From contig NHBR02000031.1 of NCBI GenBank assembly GCA_002167435.2, positions 1-38,825 of the forward strand: a stretch of DNA of 38,825 nucleotides. The letters run 5' to 3'. Positions 8,839 to 16,947 of this stretch are shown piece after piece. Both the position numbers and the translations under genes were made by a program. The notes under the pieces were generated by a model. The model did not search any database. It was not told the origin of the DNA and saw only the letters and a list, made by a program, of their open reading frames with translations. The DNA is from Allomuricauda sp. TMED12. GTDB lineage: Bacteria > Bacteroidota > Bacteroidia > Flavobacteriales > Flavobacteriaceae. Position 1 is the first letter of the stretch. Every line of letters begins with the position of its first letter.

Positions 8839-11800
8839 ATGAAATTCAATACCCCACAACGCATAGTCGCCATAGGTTCGCTATGCATGATATTTATAAT
8901 TGCCTGTAGCAAGGACTTTGAAGGAATAGTCCAGGATTCCTTTGATTTTACCTTTGATGGTAACAACGAGGAAAACGGTTTTGTATTTGAAACTGCAAGA
9001 ACGGATTTCAGCTTGGAACCAGAGCGGATGGTCTCCACCGTTTCCTATTTCATGAAATATAATATCCTTGACGGAAAAGGCTATTATTTAGGTACGGAAA
9101 ACGATACCATCCGCGAAAATGACACCATTTTGGTCAAGGACTTTGACCTATCCTACCGGTATATGCCCATCGATACGGGTATTCACAAAGTCAAGGTATT
9201 GGCCTGGGATTCAAACCAATTGCAAAAGGAGTTGGAGTTGGCCTACAATGTCAAGTACGCCAGTTTCAGCTTTCTCTTGGGAAAGGGTACCGAGGATTTC
9301 ATTATCAATAGTCGGAATCCCGTAAATGTAACCTTGCTACGGGACAAGAACACGGTAGCTCCGAATGGGGAATCGACCGAGGAATTTGAGATCACCTACC
9401 AACTGGAAGATGGTTCGGGCAAGCTTCATTTGGACGATGTTACCTACGATGCTGGAAACCCCTTTAAGTTGCCCAAGGGCGTTACCGAATTTGGCTACTT
9501 ACCAGAAACCTTGGGCGAGCACAAATTGACCATGGTTGCCAAGGCTCCCGATGGGGCATCCCTGACGAACGAGTTGCTGCTGACGGTCGGAAATGTTAAT
9601 TTCACGTTCAGGGCAACCGCGGCATCCTCACAGGTGGAGCTGGACACCAACCTGGCAATCAATATCGATTTGCAGACACAGGACGAGGAAAGCGAAGTTA
9701 CCTATGATATTAGCCATTCCTTTTCTTCCGATAGCCAAGGCGCGGGAACCGTACGGGACCAGAATGGCGGGGTCATGGACCCCGGGACTTTTCGCGGCAT
9801 TGATCCCGGGAATTATAACTATACTTTTGAGGACGATGAATTGGGGCAGCGCAAAATCTATTTTGATATACGAGACAGCAATGGCCAGAGGAAAAGGGAC
9901 AGTGTCGAGATCGAGATTGCCAACATTCCCTTCACGTTTAGTGGAAATTCGGAAAGCAACCAGGTATTCGTAAACCAACGGACACAGCTTAATTTCAACA
10001 TTAAATCGAACGGTAACACATCCAATATCGATTATTTCCTGACCTATGACCTAGAAGAAGGAAACGGAAGGGTTACTGGGGTCAATGGAAATACGATCCG
10101 GAACAATACTGACTATCCGGTCGACTTGGGTAATTTCCCATTGTTTTATACGCCGGAAACCTTGGGCCCGCATCGCATCAATTTTCTCGTTACGGACAAT
10201 TACGGGCAAGCGGTCGGACCTGTGGAGATCGATCTGGATGCCAATCCCCTTGAACTGGAATTCAATGCCTCGGCCAATAGTAACGAGGTATTGGTAGGCC
10301 AGCGTGGTACGATTTCATTGAGCCTTATCGAACAAGGGGATTACGATGGGGTTTCCTATGAACTGAATTACTTTATTTCAGGTGGCGGCGCACAATTGTA
10401 CAATGGAAATTCGCCAATAATCCCTAGCCAATATTTTTCGGTAAGTCCGGGAAGCTTTGCGTATGATTTCGTTGGGGACCAGGCAGGAACCTACGAAATA
10501 ACCTTTTTGCTTCGTGACAGCAACGGTCAGATTCTTGAAGATAAGGTTACCGTTGTCGTTGGCAACAACGACTTTACGGTCAATATGACCCCGTCCAAGG
10601 CTACTGAGTTTTCCAACATTCCGGTGGGTATGATTGTGGATATCGACGAAGTTCCCGACGGAGCGAACGACAGTTACACGGCTTTCTTTTCCTCTAGTCA
10701 AAACGGGTCGATGTCCATTAATGGTATAACTTACGGTCCGGGGGAACAATTTCCTTTGGGTGCCGGGGTCAACAATATTTCCTATACCGGATCGGAACCC
10801 GGACAGCATACTATCGTTCTCAGTGTCGAATCGGGATCGGACGTTACGCGAACGGCCAACACTACCATCACTTTTGACCAGGTCGATTTTACCTTTACCG
10901 GGGGCACCCAAAAATCGGACATAACCGTAGGGGAAACCACTGGCCTCAATTTTAATATTTCGGAAAGTGTCGGATCTTCGGATTACACCATGCGTTTCAG
11001 TATGAACGGCAATGCGCTTATCAGGGACAACAACGGTATAGAGGTAAGCCCCGGGAACAGTTACAATGTCAATACGGGCAACTTTAACTGGACGCTCGAA
11101 GGTACCAATGAAAGTACCGTTCGAATGGCTTTCACGGTCCGAAACGATACCGGATTGGAGAAAACCGTGGATATTACGGTAAACGTGGCGGCCAAGGATT
11201 ACACCTTTACCGCATCGGGCACCTTGCAGCAGGCCTATACGGGGGAACAGGTGGATGTTAACTTCAATATTTCCGAAATTGGAATCGGGGGAGATACCTA
11301 CGAGATGTATTTTTCGGCAAACGGCAACAATGGTTCTTTTGAATATGAGGGCACTAGCTACTCCGCTGGGGAAAGCTTTGATGTACCTGTGGGGGCATTC
11401 GCGGGAAAGTATGCCGGAACGACCGAGGGCAGCCATAACATCACTTTCACGGTGCGGTCATCATCGGATGTGGAGAAAACGGCCAGTGTCAATATCAACT
11501 ACGAAGTATATGAAGAACCGTTCGAGTTGACCATTAGTCAGGCCCCTGGGGAACGCTTGGAAGAAGAACCTTTTAACATCACAGTCATTACCAATGCCAT
11601 TGGCACTCATGATCCGGCCGTGACCTATCAAATGACATTTTCTTTCAATGGAAACCGTGTCGGTTATTTCTTTTATGGTGGAAATAGATATGATGAGGGG
11701 GAAACAATTCCATTGAACTATGGGAGTACCAACCTTACTTTCTATCCTGAAACCTCAAATACGTTTACCATTGATTTTGAGGTGGAGAACTCAACGGGGC

Positions 11801-12195
11801 ATTCCAAAAGCGGAAGCACATTTGTTGACACCTTAGGAAGGCCCATGGCATTGGTCAAAGGGGAAAAGCACAATGTCAGTTGTGGTGGATTGAACGGCTG
11901 CGATTATCAAGTCAGGATCTATACCTGTTTTGATATCGGGTGTTCGGAGGCCTATGGCGGAGCTACCTTGGACCAGGTAGAAATCAGGATATTCAACCGG
12001 AGTACCAACCGATGGGATACCCGATTGTTCAATTACAACGAAGCCACGGGCAGTGGAGTGGATAGGTATTTCATGTTGGAAGAGGAACCCCGAGAAAGCC
12101 GTTTGAAATATCTTGATCAGGACTTTGAGGTCAGGGTAAGGGATACCAATGGCCAATGGAGTGATAAAGTGACGGGGAGAGTGGTCAGAGTTTGA
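8839..12195 (+). CDS. Giant TraQ-like (DUF3872-type) repeat lipoprotein
   Basis: The 1118-residue product has a lipoprotein signal (IIAC, Cys23), so it is probably anchored to the outer membrane. About nine tandem beta-sandwich-like domains of 104-113 residues follow. They start near residues 34, 140, 253, 363, 470, 577, 682, 786 and 893. Each opens with an aromatic 'F-T-F' type strand, then 'N-x-N-I', a central 'Y-x-G/D-x-G-x-x-F/L' turn and a closing 'D-x-N/T-G-Q' loop. Single domains of this kind (for example residues 380-450, with 'NNTDYPVDLG' and 'VTDNYGQ') resemble TraQ/DUF3872, which is usually one domain in a protein of about 150-180 residues. A C-terminal domain of about 120 residues contains four cysteines. 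It sits last in the tra operon, 11 bases after traO. The TraQ assignment is from memory of the family pattern. Confidence 0.75.
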   Translation: MKFNTPQRIVAIGSLCMIFIIACSKDFEGIVQDSFDFTFDGNNEENGFVFETARTDFSLEPERMVSTVSYFMKYNILDGKGYYLGTENDTIRENDTILVKDFDLSYRYMPIDTGIHKVKVLAWDSNQLQKELELAYNVKYASFSFLLGKGTEDFIINSRNPVNVTLLRDKNTVAPNGESTEEFEITYQLEDGSGKLHLDDVTYDAGNPFKLPKGVTEFGYLPETLGEHKLTMVAKAPDGASLTNELLLTVGNVNFTFRATAASSQVELDTNLAINIDLQTQDEESEVTYDISHSFSSDSQGAGTVRDQNGGVMDPGTFRGIDPGNYNYTFEDDELGQRKIYFDIRDSNGQRKRDSVEIEIANIPFTFSGNSESNQVFVNQRTQLNFNIKSNGNTSNIDYFLTYDLEEGNGRVTGVNGNTIRNNTDYPVDLGNFPLFYTPETLGPHRINFLVTDNYGQAVGPVEIDLDANPLELEFNASANSNEVLVGQRGTISLSLIEQGDYDGVSYELNYFISGGGAQLYNGNSPIIPSQYFSVSPGSFAYDFVGDQAGTYEITFLLRDSNGQILEDKVTVVVGNNDFTVNMTPSKATEFSNIPVGMIVDIDEVPDGANDSYTAFFSSSQNGSMSINGITYGPGEQFPLGAGVNNISYTGSEPGQHTIVLSVESGSDVTRTANTTITFDQVDFTFTGGTQKSDITVGETTGLNFNISESVGSSDYTMRFSMNGNALIRDNNGIEVSPGNSYNVNTGNFNWTLEGTNESTVRMAFTVRNDTGLEKTVDITVNVAAKDYTFTASGTLQQAYTGEQVDVNFNISEIGIGGDTYEMYFSANGNNGSFEYEGTSYSAGESFDVPVGAFAGKYAGTTEGSHNITFTVRSSSDVEKTASVNINYEVYEEPFELTISQAPGERLEEEPFNITVITNAIGTHDPAVTYQMTFSFNGNRVGYFFYGGNRYDEGETIPLNYGSTNLTFYPETSNTFTIDFEVENSTGHSKSGSTFVDTLGRPMALVKGEKHNVSCGGLNGCDYQVRIYTCFDIGCSEAYGGATLDQVEIRIFNRSTNRWDTRLFNYNEATGSGVDRYFMLEEEPRESRLKYLDQDFEVRVRDTNGQWSDKVTGRVVRV
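8938..11830 (+). repeat. Nine tandem protein-domain repeats within the TraQ-like gene
   Basis: In-frame repeat units begin at about 8938, 9256, 9595, 9925, 10246, 10567, 10882, 11194 and 11515. The period is therefore 312-339 bases (104-113 residues). The units are similar in protein pattern but clearly diverged in DNA, so they are not a recent slippage product. Boundaries were set by eye on the recurring opening strand (for example 'VNFTF', 'IPFTF', 'VDFTF', 'KDYTF') and may be off by a few residues. Confidence 0.75.
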
Positions 12196-12239
12196 GGCTC
12201 AAGAGCACTTTTAATGCAGTAAGCTAAACATAACTAAAA

Positions 12240-12725
12240 CTAGCTTCTCTTGAAAGAATAGGTAATCACTACATCCTGATCATCCAGAAAATCCTCTTGG
12301 TCGACTACCAATCGGTTTTGGCTAAACTCCACGATAATCCAATCGTTACGATTATCAAATCGTATGATCCGGTTGTCAATTAGTTCGTAACTATCGTCCT
12401 CGACATTTTGAAATGCGGGTACTTCCCCACAGGACAGTCCGTTCTCATTAATGGAAAAAGCACCTTTTTCTTCAGCTCCCCGAGAGCTGAAGAAAGTGAG
12501 ATTATCCTTTAAGCATTGGCGTATTTCGTTTGTGTTGAACAGGTCTACATTGACCGTGCCGTCGCCATTGATGTCCACGGCTGTATTGGAATCAATCGAC
12601 TCATATTCCCATTGTCCCAACAAAGCTTGGCTCCTATCCGATTCCGTAACACTGTCGTCGTCGCTATTGCACGAAAAAAATAGCATCATCGGGAATGCAA
12701 GAATGATGAAAATATTTGGTTTCAT
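12240..12725 (-). CDS. Lipocalin-like lipoprotein, function unknown
   Basis: The 161-residue product has a lipoprotein signal ('LFFSC', Cys19) followed by an acidic linker ('NSDDD'). The compact beta-rich domain begins 'LLGQWEYESID', the opening of the lipocalin-like domains common in Bacteroidota lipoproteins. Inside it is an Asp/Asn loop, 'DINGDGTVNVD', that resembles a dockerin or EF-hand calcium site (D-x-N-x-D-G), and two cysteines that could pair. The gene is convergent with the tra operon, with 44 bases between the stops. A promoter element lies just upstream (12748-12755). There is no clue to a role in transfer or metal handling; similar lipoproteins are found all over flavobacterial genomes. 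Confidence 0.7.
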   Translation of the reverse strand: MKPNIFIILAFPMMLFFSCNSDDDSVTESDRSQALLGQWEYESIDSNTAVDINGDGTVNVDLFNTNEIRQCLKDNLTFFSSRGAEEKGAFSINENGLSCGEVPAFQNVEDDSYELIDNRIIRFDNRNDWIIVEFSQNRLVVDQEDFLDDQDVVITYSFKRS

Positions 12726-12747
12726 GGGAATTGGCCTTGGGTTATTA

Positions 12748-12755
12748 CAAATATA
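12748..12755 (-). promoter_or_regulatory. Candidate Bacteroidota -7 promoter element
   Basis: Read on the - strand the sequence is TATATTTG, an exact match to the TAnnTTTG consensus of the Bacteroidota primary sigma factor. It lies 22 bases before the ATG of the lipocalin-like lipoprotein gene, giving a short leader. A possible -33 TTG (CAA at 12780-12782 on the + strand) is 24 bases away, a little further than usual. No transcription data are available. Confidence 0.45.
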
Positions 12756-12819
12756 TCAATAAGGATTACACATTTTAAACAAGAATTTTCAAAATTAATT
12801 GTGCGTAGGCAAGATAAAT

Positions 12820-12849
12820 GCATGGAGCGCTTTTTCTGCGCCTCCATGC
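12820..12849. terminator. Hairpin with 11-bp stem, possible terminator or structured element
   Basis: GCATGGAG-CGC and GCG-c-CTCCATGC form an 11-base-pair stem with one bulged C and a 7-base loop that includes a T-run. On the + strand it is followed by TTTTAT, which could serve as a weak intrinsic terminator. It sits at the left edge of the GC-rich non-coding stretch. Confidence 0.45.
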
Positions 12850-12896
12850 TTTTATGCGCGGTGCCGAGGATGTTTAAAAACCGTAGCCGGAAAGAC

Positions 12897-12933
12897 GACC
12901 GAATGCGGGCCAGCGAAGCGTGCCCGCTCGGTC
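12897..12933. repeat. Imperfect inverted repeat (GC-rich)
   Basis: GACCGA-at-GCGGGC and GCCCGC-TCGGTC form two 6-base-pair half-stems separated by a 2-base bulge, around an 11-base loop. No T-run follows, so a terminator is unlikely. A protein-binding or nicking-region structure, or part of a structured RNA, is possible. Confidence 0.45.
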
Positions 12934-13004
12934 AGGATTGGAGGTGGAGGGTTTTCAACTTCCGCAGGCACGGGGGAGAGCAGTATGAAAATGCTCGCCA
13001 AATT

Positions 13005-13490
13005 TCAAAAACTAAATAGCACCCCAAAAGTTGTGTATCCTTCTAGTTGAACCGTAGTAAATTCAGTTTTTACCCTTTCGGTTTTTTTCCAGCCCAAACC
13101 ATCGTTCGTATCGATTTTTTTGATTCGTCGGTTGGCCGCCGCCTTGCCCACTACATAACCGATAAAAAGACCCAAGGGATAGTCCGAGGCCCAATGCACC
13201 TTACTGCTCATCATTTCGAAGGCCATGATACCCATTAAAGTATAGCACACGGGCTTGATCCATTTGATTTCTGGATAGTTACTGGCAATGACGGTAATCG
13301 TGGCCATAAAAGTGGCTACATGCCCAGAGGGCATGGCATCGTAGTTCGACGTTCTTGTTTGATATTCCTTGATGCTTGGGAAGAGTGTCCAATGCCCGCC
13401 GGGATTGCCACTATCGATGGCGGGGCCTGGACTCTGCCTTCCGGTTATCCTCTTGATGGTCTGTGTGATGACGCACATCATACGTGCCAT
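13005..13490 (-). pseudogene. N-terminally truncated PAP2-family phosphatase
   Basis: The 161 residues cover the catalytic core of a type-2 phosphatidic acid phosphatase. There is a motif-1 segment 'KRITGRQSP' (residues 13-21), motif 2 PSGH (54-57) and motif 3 'SKVHWASD' with His99 and Asp103. Full-length flavobacterial members are roughly twice as long and have membrane helices ahead of motif 1; these are missing. A TAA codon lies directly before the ATG, and only 55 bases separate it from the next gene, so there is no room for the missing half. The gene therefore looks like a 3' fragment left by a recombination event. A short functional enzyme is unlikely, because the first catalytic loop would lack its supporting helices. 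Confidence 0.7.
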
Positions 13491-13545
13491 TTACAGCATC
13501 CATACCTTATTTTTTAGTGGACCTTAACTATACTATTTTTTGCAG

Positions 13546-14328
13546 TTACTTTTTTAAAAGTGCTGGTTCCTGCCTAAAGCATTCCACCAGCATTTTGTAG
13601 AGTTCTGGATGTTTTCTCTTAAATAAATCGGGACGTTCAAAAAAGTACTCGGCAGCTACGGCAAAAAACTCCGCTTCATTGGTTCCACCATAATTTCTGA
13701 TATCTGATTTATTGGCATTGATAACTTCCATTTCCGTATGGATCAACTTTAACCACGGGATGGTATATTGATGCTCCAACAACCTTTCTGGGATTCCATC
13801 CGTGAAATCATCCAATTTATCAATAAGATGTACAAATTCGTGTATGCCCGTATTGTTTTTATCGCTTTGGTTCTTGAAGCCATGGTAGAGGGCTTTCTTC
13901 GATAATATCATTTGCTTTTCAAAACGTCCATTCCCCACAATTCCGCCGATATTACGCGACTTATCTTTGCTGCTAAATTGCATATCCTCATTGAAGTTAT
14001 CAGGATACAATAGGATTCCGCTTAAATTGGTATAGTGCCATTCCTCAAAACCAAAAACAGGAATTACAGCACTCGCCGCAATTAAAATCTTGTCGAGCTC
14101 ATGCAATTCCAATTGTACCCCATCAATATAGACTTCACTTAAAAATTGCATCATTCGTTGCTGAAATGCTGCTTGCCTTTCCTTTGAAAGGTTACGATAG
14201 TAGAGTACATTATCCAACAACAATCCATGCCAATGCTCTGGGAAAGGCTGCACCTTTTGTCGTTTTGCTTTTTTATAAAAATGAACAACCAAAAGAAGAA
14301 TGACACCTAAGAGGATAACGTAACCCAT
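13546..14328 (-). CDS. mtfA: MtfA-like zinc metallopeptidase (peptidase family M90)
   Basis: The 260-residue product has an N-terminal membrane helix (residues 2-16). The core has the zinc motif HEFVH (His163, Glu164, His167) and a downstream 'NEAEFFAVAAEYFFERP' segment (about 217-233) that supplies the further zinc ligand. This pattern defines the MtfA/DUF980 family, whose E. coli member binds the Mlc repressor and has aminopeptidase activity. The membrane anchor is common in Bacteroidota members. It lies 15 bases downstream of the small HMA protein gene and is likely cotranscribed with copA. Its role in the copper island is unknown; it may be a passenger. The start ATG at 14328 is followed directly by the hydrophobic helix. 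Confidence 0.85.
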   Translation of the reverse strand: MGYVILLGVILLLVVHFYKKAKRQKVQPFPEHWHGLLLDNVLYYRNLSKERQAAFQQRMMQFLSEVYIDGVQLELHELDKILIAASAVIPVFGFEEWHYTNLSGILLYPDNFNEDMQFSSKDKSRNIGGIVGNGRFEKQMILSKKALYHGFKNQSDKNNTGIHEFVHLIDKLDDFTDGIPERLLEHQYTIPWLKLIHTEMEVINANKSDIRNYGGTNEAEFFAVAAEYFFERPDLFKRKHPELYKMLVECFRQEPALLKK

Positions 14329-14343
14329 AATAATTTAAAGGTA

Positions 14344-14556
14344 TTACTCTACGGACTCGGCCTTAAATCCTACTTTTTGCAAAGTAGCTTTTACATCTTC
14401 TTCGGAAGCACCATCGCTTTCTATGGTCAATATTTTATCAGGATTAGCGGTATCCACTTCCCAATTTTCAACGCCTTCTTGTTTGTTCAAAAAGGGGGTT
14501 ACTTTAGAGACGCAACCACCACAATTGATATTTGTTTTAAATTTCAAAATTTCCAT
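14344..14556 (-). CDS. Small HMA-domain metallochaperone (CGGC type)
   Basis: The 70-residue product is a single heavy-metal-associated domain of beta-alpha-beta-beta-alpha-beta size. The metal-binding loop 'NCGGCV' has Cys12 and Cys15. It lies 17 bases downstream of the copA ATPase gene on the same strand, which is the classic place of a CopZ-like Cu(I) chaperone that feeds the ATPase. The loop differs from the common M-x-C-x-x-C: an Asn precedes the first Cys where Met-Thr is usual ('INCGGC'). The domain otherwise looks complete. Metal preference cannot be read from the sequence, but context says copper. A second, canonical CopZ is encoded at 21612-21827. Confidence 0.85.
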   Translation of the reverse strand: MEILKFKTNINCGGCVSKVTPFLNKQEGVENWEVDTANPDKILTIESDGASEEDVKATLQKVGFKAESVE

Positions 14557-14573
14557 CGTATTTAAATTTATAA

Positions 14574-16838
14574 TTAAAGTTTTGCTCGTTTAAGTCTTAA
14601 GCTATTTGCAACTACAGATACGCTACTGAATGCCATTGCTGCTCCTGCAATCATCGGGTCCAATAAGAACCCATTTACGGGATACAGAACTCCTGCCGCG
14701 ATAGGTATTCCAATGATATTATATATGAATGCCCAAAAAAGGTTCTGACGGATGCCCAAGACCGTTTTTTTTGATAGTTCCAACGCTTTTGGGATGGATT
14801 GCAAATCTGAGGTAATCAAGGTCATCTTTGCCACGTCCATAGCGATGTCAGAACCTTTACCCATTGCAATGCTCACATTGGCTTGCGCCAAGGCGTGTGA
14901 ATCGTTGATGCCATCGCCAACCATAGCTACGATCTTTCCATCAGCTTGCAGTTTTTCTACAAAAGCTGCTTTGTCCGAGGGCATTACTTCTCCTTGATAG
15001 TTGGTTATCCCTATTTCTAGTGCCACCGCAGATGCGGTCTTGTTATTATCGCCCGTGAGCATATAGACCTCGATGCCTCTTTCTTGAAGCGTTGCTATGG
15101 CTTTCTTTGAAGTTTCCTTAATTTTATCTGCAATGGCGAGTATCGCGAGCATTTGTTTTTCATTACCAAAAAATATGACCGTCTTTGCTTGCTCTTCGAG
15201 ACTTTCTGCTGTTTGCATTAAGGAAGCATCGATTTGAATATTATTCTCAAGCATTAATTTATGGTTTCCAACATAGTATTGTGAACCGTCCTTTATTTCA
15301 GCTTGAACGCCTTTTCCTGTAATACTTTCAAAAGAAGCAATTTCAGCTTTTTCAATATTTTCATCTTTTAAGTGGTTGACCACCGCTTCCGCTAAAGGGT
15401 GTTCTGATTGTGCTTCAATTGCTAAAAGAATTTGCTTGTATTTCTTCGTGTCTTTATTATTCTCAGACCAATGAATATCCGTCACTAATGGTTTTCCTTC
15501 GGTAATGGTACCCGTTTTATCAAGAATGACCGCATTCACTTTATGTCCTAGTTCTAAACTTTCGGCATCTTTTATTAGGATATTGTTCTCGGCACCTTTG
15601 CCAATCCCCACCATTATAGCCGTAGGTGTAGCCAATCCCAATGCACAGGGACAAGCGATAACCAATACTGCTACAGAGGTCAATAAGGCCTGCGAAAATG
15701 CATTATCGTCTCCTACCGACATCCAAACAATGAACGTAATGATAGATATACCCAAAACGATAGGAACAAATATTCCAGCAATTTTATCGACCAGTTTTTG
15801 AACGGGTGCCTTGCTTCCCTGGGCTTCCTGAACCATTTTTATGATTTGGGATAGCAAAGTTTCACCACCAACTTTTTCTGCGGTAAATTGAAAGCTCCCT
15901 TTTTGATTTACCGTTCCGGCAAATACTTTTTCATCCTTTGTTTTTTCTACGGGAACAGGCTCTCCCGTAATCATACTTTCATCTACATACGAGCTTCCCT
16001 TGGAAACTTCGCCATCTACAGGTATCTTTTCTCCTGGGCGCACCAAAATGGTTTGACCCACTTGCACAGCCGAAATAGGAATTTCTTTTTCTTCCCCATT
16101 CTCAATAATCTTCAGGGTTTTGGGTTGTAATCCCATCAATTTTTTGATGGCCGAAGAAGTGTTGGATTTTGCCTTCTCTTCCAATAATTTCCCCAAGGAA
16201 ATAAAGCTTATAATTACGGTAGCCGCTTCATAATAAACGTGAGGCTCGATACCGCGACTCAACCAAAATTCAGGAAAAAAAGTATTGAATACACTAAAGA
16301 GAAAAGCGATTCCGGTACTCAAGGCGACCAAGGTATCCATATTCGCCTTCCCGTGTTTAGCTTGCTTGAAAGCATTGATGAAAAAGCTACGACCGAACCA
16401 AAATAAAACAGGAAAAGTCAATACTAACGAAATCCATTTTCCGGGTTCCCAATGCATAAAAAACATTCCCAAAATAAATATGGGAAGGGTCAGAATCGCT
16501 GACCAGATAGTACGGTTTTTTATATCTTGATAATGCTTTTGCTGGAGTTCTTGTTGTACTTCTGAAGGGTCTTCCGCATCGATGATAATGTCATAACCTA
16601 CTTCTCGCAAAGCGTTTTGCAATTTTTCCTCCGTAACGGTCTCATCATAATCAACGAGTACTGAACTACTGGCAAAATTAACACTGGCACCGTTGACACC
16701 TTCGGTATGCGACAGGATGGATTCAACACTTGATGCGCAGGCCGCACAAGTCATTCCCGTGACCGGAAAGGATTTTTTGATATCTGATTTCTTGGTTTTA
16801 GTTTTATCCTTTTGCTCCAAAACAGTTGTGGTTTCCAT
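14574..16838 (-). CDS. copA: Copper-translocating P1B-type ATPase CopA
   Basis: The 754-residue inner-membrane pump exports Cu(I) from cytoplasm to periplasm at the cost of ATP. It has one N-terminal HMA domain with 'GMTCAAC' (Cys31, Cys34) and eight expected membrane helices. Further landmarks are the A-domain 'TGEPVPVEK', the ion-binding CPC at residues 396-398 and the phosphorylated Asp440 in '[11 protein letters not shown]'. The nucleotide-binding 'SEHPLAEA' and the hinge '[10 protein letters not shown]' also follow. All catalytic motifs are intact. '[10 protein letters not shown]' replaces the more usual 'GDGINDAPAL' (Ser-His for Ala-Pro), a variation seen among related pumps. It is the first gene of a copA-HMA-mtfA group, with 109 non-coding bases upstream that should hold the promoter. 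No CsoR or CueR gene is nearby. Confidence 0.96.
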   Translation of the reverse strand: METTTVLEQKDKTKTKKSDIKKSFPVTGMTCAACASSVESILSHTEGVNGASVNFASSSVLVDYDETVTEEKLQNALREVGYDIIIDAEDPSEVQQELQQKHYQDIKNRTIWSAILTLPIFILGMFFMHWEPGKWISLVLTFPVLFWFGRSFFINAFKQAKHGKANMDTLVALSTGIAFLFSVFNTFFPEFWLSRGIEPHVYYEAATVIISFISLGKLLEEKAKSNTSSAIKKLMGLQPKTLKIIENGEEKEIPISAVQVGQTILVRPGEKIPVDGEVSKGSSYVDESMITGEPVPVEKTKDEKVFAGTVNQKGSFQFTAEKVGGETLLSQIIKMVQEAQGSKAPVQKLVDKIAGIFVPIVLGISIITFIVWMSVGDDNAFSQALLTSVAVLVIACPCALGLATPTAIMVGIGKGAENNILIKDAESLELGHKVNAVILDKTGTITEGKPLVTDIHWSENNKDTKKYKQILLAIEAQSEHPLAEAVVNHLKDENIEKAEIASFESITGKGVQAEIKDGSQYYVGNHKLMLENNIQIDASLMQTAESLEEQAKTVIFFGNEKQMLAILAIADKIKETSKKAIATLQERGIEVYMLTGDNNKTASAVALEIGITNYQGEVMPSDKAAFVEKLQADGKIVAMVGDGINDSHALAQANVSIAMGKGSDIAMDVAKMTLITSDLQSIPKALELSKKTVLGIRQNLFWAFIYNIIGIPIAAGVLYPVNGFLLDPMIAGAAMAFSSVSVVANSLRLKRAKL

Positions 16839-16947
16839 AGCTTTATCTGAATTGCTTTATGCAAAGTTCAGAATTGTTACCACCAACCGTGTTACGAAAT
16901 TTGCTGAAAGAGTTGTAATATTCTCGCAAAATGTGGAAAACAACTAG

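Larger units (their letters stand above)
12756..13004. other. GC-rich non-coding stretch at the tra/cargo junction
   Basis: Between the promoter of the lipocalin-like gene and the end of the truncated PAP2 gene lies about 250 bases without a convincing gene. Two overlapping + strand frames (72 and 83 codons, from 12801 and 12799) use the same DNA. Neither has a signal, motif or plausible composition (many R, C, G and S). From about 12800 to 12990 the base composition is visibly richer in G and C than the flanks, and two hairpins are present. Candidate roles are an origin-of-transfer-like region, a non-coding RNA or the remnant of an older element. Confidence 0.4.

Noticed and set aside
10378..11436. 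352-codon - strand frame inside the TraQ-like gene
   Set aside because: The repeating composition on the + strand creates open antisense frames; no signal or domain was seen on this strand.
12221..12246. 6-bp inverted repeat (AAGCTA and TAGCTT) between the convergent genes
   Set aside because: Short arms with a 14-base loop and overlap with a stop codon make it too weak to call a terminator.
12799..13050. Two overlapping + strand frames (83 and 72 codons) in the junction
   Set aside because: They share the same DNA in different phases, have odd composition and lack any motif; the region is better described as structured non-coding DNA.
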